From: JAPUDQ01 sp964532145
GTDB lineage: Bacteria > Patescibacteriota > Saccharimonadia > Saccharimonadales > Saccharimonadaceae
Direction: 5' to 3'
Length of the DNA: 32,819 nt
NCBI GenBank assembly: GCA_964532145.1
Contig: CAZHGM010000006.1
Coordinates: 1 to 32,819 of the forward strand
Shown piece by piece: positions 28,867-32,819 of this stretch. The position numbers and the translations under genes were made by a program. Under the pieces are notes generated by a model that saw only the letters and a list, made by a program, of their open reading frames with translations, did not search any database and was not told where the DNA came from. Within the stretch, counting starts at the first letter, position 1; each line of letters begins with the position of its first letter.

Positions 28867-31236
28867 CTAGCGTCCGAGTTTTGCCTCAGTTTTTGCGACA
28901 TCAATCGTCGTTTTGACCACCGTGTCAGGGGTGAGCGAAATACTATCGATACCAAGCTCGACAAGGAAGCGGGCGAACTCAGGGTAATCACTTGGTGCCT
29001 GGCCGCAGATGCCGATTTTGACATGGCGTTTTTTAGCAACCTTGACGACATGTTTGATCAGCTCCTTCACGGCCAAGTTATTCTCGTCATAGACATGCGC
29101 CACCGTATGGTTGTCGCGGTCAACGCCGAGCGTCAGTTGGGTCAGGTCATTACTACCAATCGAAAAGCCGTCAAACAACTCCGCGAAGTAGTCAGCCAAA
29201 ATGACATTACTCGGAATCTCCACCATGACATAGGCCTGAAAGCCATTGTGACCGCGACGCAATCCATTCTCCGCCATAATATGCAGGACTTTTTTCGCTT
29301 CATCGAGATTGCGGCAAAACGGTACCATGGCTTTGATGTTGGTCAGCCCCATGTCGTCACGAACGTTTTTGAGCGCTTTGCATTCCAGTGCGAATGCTGC
29401 CTGGTAGTTCGGGTCATAGTAGCGGCTCGCGCCCCGCCAGCCGATCATCGGATTGTTCTCGACCGGCTCAAACTGCGATCCACCGATGAGGTTAGCGTAC
29501 TCGTTGGACTTGAAATCGCTAAACCGGATGATGACATCATTCGGGTAAAATGCCCCACCGATCATAGCGACGCCCTCGGCCAGCTTGTCGATGAAGTATT
29601 GTGCTTTATCATCGTAGCCTTTCGTCAGTTCGTTGATTTGGGCACGGACTGATTTGTCGGTCACTTTATCAAAATGTAGCAGTGCCAGCGGGTGAATTTT
29701 GATATGACTGTCGATGATAAACTCTTCACGTGCTAAGCCAACACCGTCATTCGGAATTTGCGAGTACATAAACGCGTGGTCGGGCGAGCCGATGTTCATC
29801 ATGATCTTGGTTTTCGGTCGGGATAGGTGTTTTACATCGGTCGTGTTCACTTCATATTTCAATTTGCCGTGAAAAACTGAACCCTCGTCACCGCCGCCGC
29901 AGTATACCGTTATCTCCTGGCCGTCTTTGATTACTTCCGAAGCGTTACCGGTTCCCACCACGCAAGGAATACCAAGCTCACGCGAGACAATTGCGGCATG
30001 ACAGGTACGCCCGCCTTTGTCGGTCACGATAGCGCTAGCGATCTTCATAATCGGCACCCAGTCAGGATCGGTCATTTCCGTTACTAACACGTCACCCGCC
30101 TTAAAGTCATCGATATCCTTGACGCTCATAATCTTGCTCGCTTTGCCAACGCCGATTTTGTTGCCGACACTCGTACCGCGGGCCAGCAGCAGTCCTTCTT
30201 CGAGCAGTTTGTATTCCTCGATTTTGGTCATGTCACGGCGGGACTGAACAGTTTCACTGCGGGCTTGGACGATATAGAGTTTGCCGTCATCCTCATCGAG
30301 CGCCCATTCAATATCCATCGGGTGGCCATAATGCTTTTCGATCTTCATGCCCCAGTCAGCCAGCGTCCGGACTTGGTCATCGGTAATCGAGAACCGCTCT
30401 TGGTCTTTGGTCTTGACCGCAATATTCTTTGTCGTACTGCCAAGGCCTGGGATCATTTTCATTTTCTTGGTACCGAGGCGGCGTTTGAGGATTGCCATAG
30501 TTGGCTTGAACACTGTGAATTCATCAGGGCTGACGTGTCCTTGGACGATATTTTCACCGAGGCCGTAAATCGAGCTGACGATCACGGCATTTTTAAAGCC
30601 GCTTTCGGTATCGATCGTGAACATCACGCCAGCGCACTCGCTCCTGACTGCGACCATCTGCTGGATACCGACGCTCAGCGCCACTTTCATATGTGAGAAT
30701 CCGTTCGTGACACGGTAGACAATGGCGCGATCGGTAAATAGGCTGGCGATACATTCTTTGACAGCTTTAAGCACGTCACTTTCCCCGGAAATATTCAGAA
30801 ATGTGGCCTGTTGGCCGGCGAATGAAGCATTTGGCAAATCCTCAGCTGTCGCGCTAGAGCGAACCGCCACCACAAGATTGCCCTTTGGGTGACCGCATTT
30901 TTCGCTGAGTTCTTTATAGCCGCGTTTGATTTCTTCCTCAAAATCCTCAGGCAGCTCAGCTTCTACGATCATCTCTCTGATCGCCCGGCCTCTTCGAGCG
31001 AGGTTATGCACATCATTTACGTCGAGATCTTTCAGCTCGTTTTCAATCCGGGCGTTCAGACCGGCTTTTTCGAGGAAGTAGTAGTAGGCTTCGGCCGTTG
31101 TCGCAACACCGTTTGGCAGATTGACACCCTGCGGACGAAGGTGGTGATACATTTCACCTAGGCTAGCGTTCTTGCCGCCGACCTGCGGGATATCGGTTAG
31201 CGCTAGCTCTTCGAAAAACTTTAGGTATTTGTACAT
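28867..31236 (-). CDS. ppsA: Phosphoenolpyruvate synthase
   Basis: Makes phosphoenolpyruvate from pyruvate and ATP, releasing AMP and phosphate. 789 residues in the usual three parts. The ATP-grasp domain has GGKNASLGEMY (20-30), VAVRSSATAEDLPNASFAGQQ (123-143) and the GLGENIVQGHVSPDEF loop. The phosphohistidine domain has TDKGGRTCHAAIVSRELG with His413. The PEP/pyruvate barrel has VGLAREEFI, IIRFSDFKSNEYANLIGG, MVEIPSNV, FSIGSNDLTQLTLGVDRDN and GICGQAPSDYPEF. Pyruvate phosphate dikinase is excluded by length and motif pattern. A G-rich ribosome site (GGGGGGAG) precedes the ATG. With pyk next door this organism can move either way between pyruvate and PEP. Confidence 0.96.
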   Translation of the reverse strand: MYKYLKFFEELALTDIPQVGGKNASLGEMYHHLRPQGVNLPNGVATTAEAYYYFLEKAGLNARIENELKDLDVNDVHNLARRGRAIREMIVEAELPEDFEEEIKRGYKELSEKCGHPKGNLVVAVRSSATAEDLPNASFAGQQATFLNISGESDVLKAVKECIASLFTDRAIVYRVTNGFSHMKVALSVGIQQMVAVRSECAGVMFTIDTESGFKNAVIVSSIYGLGENIVQGHVSPDEFTVFKPTMAILKRRLGTKKMKMIPGLGSTTKNIAVKTKDQERFSITDDQVRTLADWGMKIEKHYGHPMDIEWALDEDDGKLYIVQARSETVQSRRDMTKIEEYKLLEEGLLLARGTSVGNKIGVGKASKIMSVKDIDDFKAGDVLVTEMTDPDWVPIMKIASAIVTDKGGRTCHAAIVSRELGIPCVVGTGNASEVIKDGQEITVYCGGGDEGSVFHGKLKYEVNTTDVKHLSRPKTKIMMNIGSPDHAFMYSQIPNDGVGLAREEFIIDSHIKIHPLALLHFDKVTDKSVRAQINELTKGYDDKAQYFIDKLAEGVAMIGGAFYPNDVIIRFSDFKSNEYANLIGGSQFEPVENNPMIGWRGASRYYDPNYQAAFALECKALKNVRDDMGLTNIKAMVPFCRNLDEAKKVLHIMAENGLRRGHNGFQAYVMVEIPSNVILADYFAELFDGFSIGSNDLTQLTLGVDRDNHTVAHVYDENNLAVKELIKHVVKVAKKRHVKIGICGQAPSDYPEFARFLVELGIDSISLTPDTVVKTTIDVAKTEAKLGR

Positions 31237-31316
31237 GCTCCCCCCTGTAAGAATTAATCCGTGCTATCGTGATCAGTCGGGCATGATACGACGAGCCCAG
31301 CAACGATGTGACGATA
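31237..31316 (-). promoter_or_regulatory. Possible structured leader of ppsA
   Basis: About 75 nt upstream of the ppsA ATG with TATCGT/ACGATA arms (31265-31270 and 31311-31316) enclosing a GGGC/GCCC stem (31279-31282 and 31295-31298). A weak extended -10 (TGC TACTAT) lies further up near 31333. Whether it regulates ppsA is unknown. Confidence 0.3.
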
Positions 31317-31421
31317 CTTCATCTCTTTCTATAGTAGCATAAGCACAAGTGCAATAAACTGCTGACGTTGCTCCGATGGGGCCAGGAAGTACTCGTAACC
31401 TTCCGGGTTCAACTCGCAAGC

Positions 31422-31476
31422 GAGGTCACCAAAGTAAAATACCCACGCGAAGTGGGTATTTTACTTTGGTGACCTC
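31422..31476. repeat. Perfect 25-bp inverted repeat with GCGAA loop
   Basis: Left arm 31422-31446, loop 31447-31451, right arm 31452-31476, with no mismatch. The inner part (CCCAC/GTGGG flanked by A-rich and T-rich arms) looks like a bidirectional Rho-independent terminator, but the stem continues for ten more GC-containing pairs (GAGGTCACC/GGTGACCTC). It lies between two genes that both read away from it, so its termination target is unclear. Confidence 0.85.
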
Positions 31477-31564
31477 ACTCGGGGAAAACTGGAACACCTT
31501 TTGGGAACAGCTAGAGCGTTTCGACGAAGGGTTTAAAGACTTAGTGCCCGAGGAGGATTGTTGA
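31469..31564 (+). CDS. Possible mini-ORF upstream of the Mrr-like gene
   Basis: A GTG-started frame of 31 residues (TSLGENWNTFWEQLERFDEG and on to LVPEEDC) with a protein-like, amphipathic composition. It begins in the right arm of the 25-bp inverted repeat, and the same frame stays open leftward to an ATG at 31376, which would read through the hairpin. Its stop overlaps the region holding the Shine-Dalgarno of the next gene, suggesting translational coupling. It may be a leader peptide, a remnant of a longer gene or chance. Confidence 0.3.
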   Translation: MTSLGENWNTFWEQLERFDEGFKDLVPEEDC

Positions 31565-31565
31565 T

Positions 31566-32102
31566 ATGTCACGGCACTCATGGACACAGAGTAGTCACGT
31601 TACATTCGTTACTATCATTCTCCTTGGTGCGGCAGCTTGGACTCACCGAGCGGAGCTCGAACAAATCGCATACACCGCGTCGGTAGTCTTAAGTTGCGCA
31701 TTTATATTGCAAATTGGCTGGAAGTATTTTGCATATCGTCGAAGCAGGGGGTTCAGGAGTATAGACAATATGAATAGTTTTGAATTTGAGCAATATGTCG
31801 CAAAGCTGATGAGAAATAACGGCTATCGTAATGTTTCGCTGACGGAGAAATATGACATGGGGGTGGATATTATCGCAGAGAAGGATGGCGTACGCTGGGG
31901 CGTGCAAGTTAAACACTACTCTGGGCTGGTCAAAGCTAGCGCAGTACGCCAAGTAGTAACCGGATTAAAATTGTATGGCTGCGATCGTGCGATGGTCGTA
32001 ACGAATAGTACCTATAGTGCTACAGCACAAAGACTGGCAGCTGGAAATGATTGCGTGCTCATCGACGAGAGGGGTCTCGCGCGGTTATCGGATAAACTAT
32101 AG
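31566..32102 (+). CDS. Membrane-anchored Mrr-like restriction endonuclease-fold protein
   Basis: 178 residues. Two hydrophobic helices (about 12-27 and 36-55) form a membrane hairpin, then a basic stretch (KYFAYRRSRGFR) and a cytoplasmic Mrr-type PD-(D/E)xK domain (about 68-175). The domain opens MNSFEFEQYVAKLMRNNGY. Its catalytic core is DMGVDIIAEKDGVRWGVQVKHY with Asp101 and the QxK pair Gln114/Lys116, followed by the ASAVRQVVTGLKLYGCDRAMVVTNSTYSATAQ helix-strand part typical of Mrr_cat. Mrr enzymes cut foreign or modified DNA. AGGAGG (31551-31556) lies 9 nt before the ATG. It is followed 23 nt later by a 69-residue gene and then an XRE regulator on the other strand. Confidence 0.87.
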   Translation: MSRHSWTQSSHVTFVTIILLGAAAWTHRAELEQIAYTASVVLSCAFILQIGWKYFAYRRSRGFRSIDNMNSFEFEQYVAKLMRNNGYRNVSLTEKYDMGVDIIAEKDGVRWGVQVKHYSGLVKASAVRQVVTGLKLYGCDRAMVVTNSTYSATAQRLAAGNDCVLIDERGLARLSDKL

Positions 32103-32125
32103 AGGTAAAAAGGAGGTGTTATACT

Positions 32126-32335
32126 GTGAATATGACTGGCTACATACCAACCGATGAAGAAATTGCTGTAATGGTTCGCGACCTGGAGAAAAATGACCCG
32201 GAAAACGCAAACCCTATTTATGCACGCCAGATGCTTGTTAAAATGAAGCTTATGTACCGTGAGCTAGGGCGTATCGACGAAGCGCTACTCCTTAAAGAGA
32301 TGGAAGAATTTAAAAAAGATTCAGACTCGGCCTAA
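32126..32335 (+). CDS. Small helical protein, 69 residues
   Basis: A soluble, charged, probably all-helical protein (PTDEEIAVMVRDLEKNDPENANPIYARQMLVKMKLMYRELGRIDEALLLKEMEEFKK). The middle recalls a single tetratricopeptide-like helix pair, but no family is certain. Start is GTG at 32126, with AGGAGG (32111-32116) 9 nt upstream; an ATG at 32132 is the alternative. It lies 23 nt after the Mrr-like gene, so they are likely one transcript and may work together. Its stop overlaps the stop of the convergent XRE gene by 4 nt. Confidence 0.72.
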   Translation: MNMTGYIPTDEEIAVMVRDLEKNDPENANPIYARQMLVKMKLMYRELGRIDEALLLKEMEEFKKDSDSA

Positions 32336-32544
32336 AAGCCTAGGATATCCGAGGCGGAGACTTTGAGTGCTTTAGCTAGTTTATAGACTGTTTTTAGTGA
32401 CGGTACGGACGTTCCGCGTTCGACTTTTGCATAGTAGTTAGGGTTGAGGTCGGCCAGTTCGGCTACCTCGCGTTGAGTATAGCGAAGCTGTTTTCGGAGC
32501 TTCGACAGGTTTGTGGTAATTTCAGGAAATTCTGTTTTACTCAT
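32332..32544 (-). CDS. XRE-family helix-turn-helix regulator
   Basis: A 70-residue stand-alone Cro/C1-type DNA-binding protein. The HTH covers about 11-66: LSKLRKQLRYTQREVAELADLNPNYYAKVERGTSVPSLKTVYKLAKALKVSASDIL. All turn and core positions of HTH_3 are present (Q-E-A-helix, then YYAKVERG recognition helix, then P-x-L-K-T). It converges on the Mrr cassette rather than reading with it, a common position for controllers of defence or addiction modules. An extended -10 (TGG TATTAT) ends 6 nt before the ATG. Confidence 0.9.
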   Translation of the reverse strand: MSKTEFPEITTNLSKLRKQLRYTQREVAELADLNPNYYAKVERGTSVPSLKTVYKLAKALKVSASDILGF

Positions 32545-32550
32545 GAGACC

Positions 32551-32559
32551 ATAATACCA
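32551..32559 (-). promoter_or_regulatory. Extended -10 promoter of the XRE gene
   Basis: Minus-strand TGG then TATTAT (32551-32556), 6 nt before the ATG. Probably leaderless. Confidence 0.4.
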
Positions 32560-32689
32560 TGTAAAATGCTATTTTCTCAGAGAGGCAAACCGTACATGGC
32601 CATCAACGACTGTCATAACGAATAACTCTCGCATAATGATTCTCTTGCCGACCTTTGATTCACCCTCATATAGCCCACGAATTGAAGTC

Positions 32690-32819
32690 TGTCAAGCTAC
32701 CACTTTTCCGAACATCTTCCTCGGACGTTTTTTGTGTCTACCGAGGGCCTTGGCGTAGGCTCGTGGTGACATCTTGAGGCTCAGGTGAATGCGCTCATTG
32801 TTGTAGTACGCAATAGCAT
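32690..32819 (-). mobile_element. Edge of an insertion sequence
   Basis: The last 130 bases hold the 3' end of a DDE transposase whose stop codon lies at a TGTCAAGCTACC sequence, the kind of terminal repeat beginning with TGT seen in IS3/IS481-like elements. Only one end is in the window, so the inverted repeat partner and target duplication cannot be checked. Confidence 0.6.
32692..32819 (-). CDS. Transposase C-terminus (rve integrase core, IS3/IS481-like), partial
   Basis: 42 residues visible, running off the right edge: AIAYYNNERIHLSLKMSP, then a basic tail (RHKKRPRKMFGKVVA) and stop. The YYNNERxHLSL motif with SP following is the end of the rve/rve_3 catalytic core of IS3- and IS481-type transposases. 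The gene enters from the right; its N-terminal part and catalytic triad lie outside. Confidence 0.82.
   Translation of the reverse strand, partial: AIAYYNNERIHLSLKMSPRAYAKALGRHKKRPRKMFGKVVA

Noticed and set aside
28786..29652. 288-residue open frame on the plus strand
   Set aside because: Antisense to the well-supported ppsA coding sequence; no family motifs.
31395..31432. tRNA-like GGGTTCAACTC followed by CACCA
   Set aside because: No acceptor, D or anticodon stems can be built upstream; the match is part of the 25-bp inverted repeat region.
1..32819. Recoding of TGA (as glycine) known in some CPR lineages
   Set aside because: TGA ends the 543-residue gene exactly at the next gene's start and ends the transposase; genes do not read through it, so the standard code fits.
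1..32819. CRISPR arrays, rRNA and tRNA genes
   Set aside because: No spaced direct repeats, no rRNA signatures and no complete cloverleaf were seen on either strand.

Overview
The window reads as a chromosomal segment of a streamlined bacterium of the Candidate Phyla Radiation, most likely Saccharibacteria (TM7) or a close relative. This is inferred from gene content and layout, not from a search. The pointers are a 631-residue AlaRS that stops after its editing domain, an FtsA/PilM-like ATPase followed by a large envelope protein, several secreted proteins of unknown function, Gram-positive-style murein enzymes (an RpfB-like DUF348-G5-lysozyme protein, a LysM-CHAP protein and MltG), very tight packing with many 4-nt overlaps, and a standard code in which TGA acts as a stop. 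No rRNA, tRNA or CRISPR array was seen.

Layout. Nearly everything from 1 to 31236 lies on the minus strand, so it is transcribed right to left. In order of transcription: (1) ppsA, pyk, pgk and tpiA (31236-24596) form a central carbon block. It is interrupted at 26795-27288 by a plus-strand gene that looks frameshifted at a run of six C. (2) A disordered tail-anchored protein is followed by a PcrA/UvrD helicase, a NUDIX hydrolase, an RpfB-like muralytic protein, rsmA/ksgA, a small membrane protein, a laccase-domain (YfiH-like) protein, metG and tatD (24582-15051). The metG/tatD/rpfB/ksgA association is the one known from Actinobacteria and Bacillus, here in a different order. (3) Two small unknown proteins lead into a cysteine desulfurase, a DUF218 protein and mnmA (15012-11103), a tRNA 2-thiouridine module. 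(4) Two short charged proteins flank a 594-residue secreted protein (11057-8602). (5) alaS, an FtsA/PilM-like ATPase, a 543-residue envelope protein, ruvX and mltG follow (8486-1911). This is the common alaS-ruvX-mltG neighbourhood with two envelope genes inside it. (6) A LysM-CHAP murein hydrolase sits behind a 200-nt structured leader, and then comes the N-terminal part of obg, cut by the window edge.

The right end (31237-32819) differs. A perfect 25-bp inverted repeat lies between the divergent ppsA and a plus-strand cassette of a possible mini-ORF, a two-helix membrane-anchored Mrr-like nuclease and a 69-residue protein, which converges on an XRE-type regulator. The window then ends inside an IS transposase. 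This is the most accessory-looking part and the best candidate for an uncharacterised defence-like or DNA-processing unit.

Regulation. Many genes have a good -10 hexamer, often with an extended TGN, ending only 6-9 nt before the start codon and no Shine-Dalgarno sequence, so leaderless mRNAs look common (ftsA-like, alaS, cysteine desulfurase, metG, the 130-residue membrane protein, uvrD, pyk, XRE). A second set of genes carries AGGAGG-type ribosome sites. One perfect-consensus promoter at 359-387 points into a space with no obvious gene.
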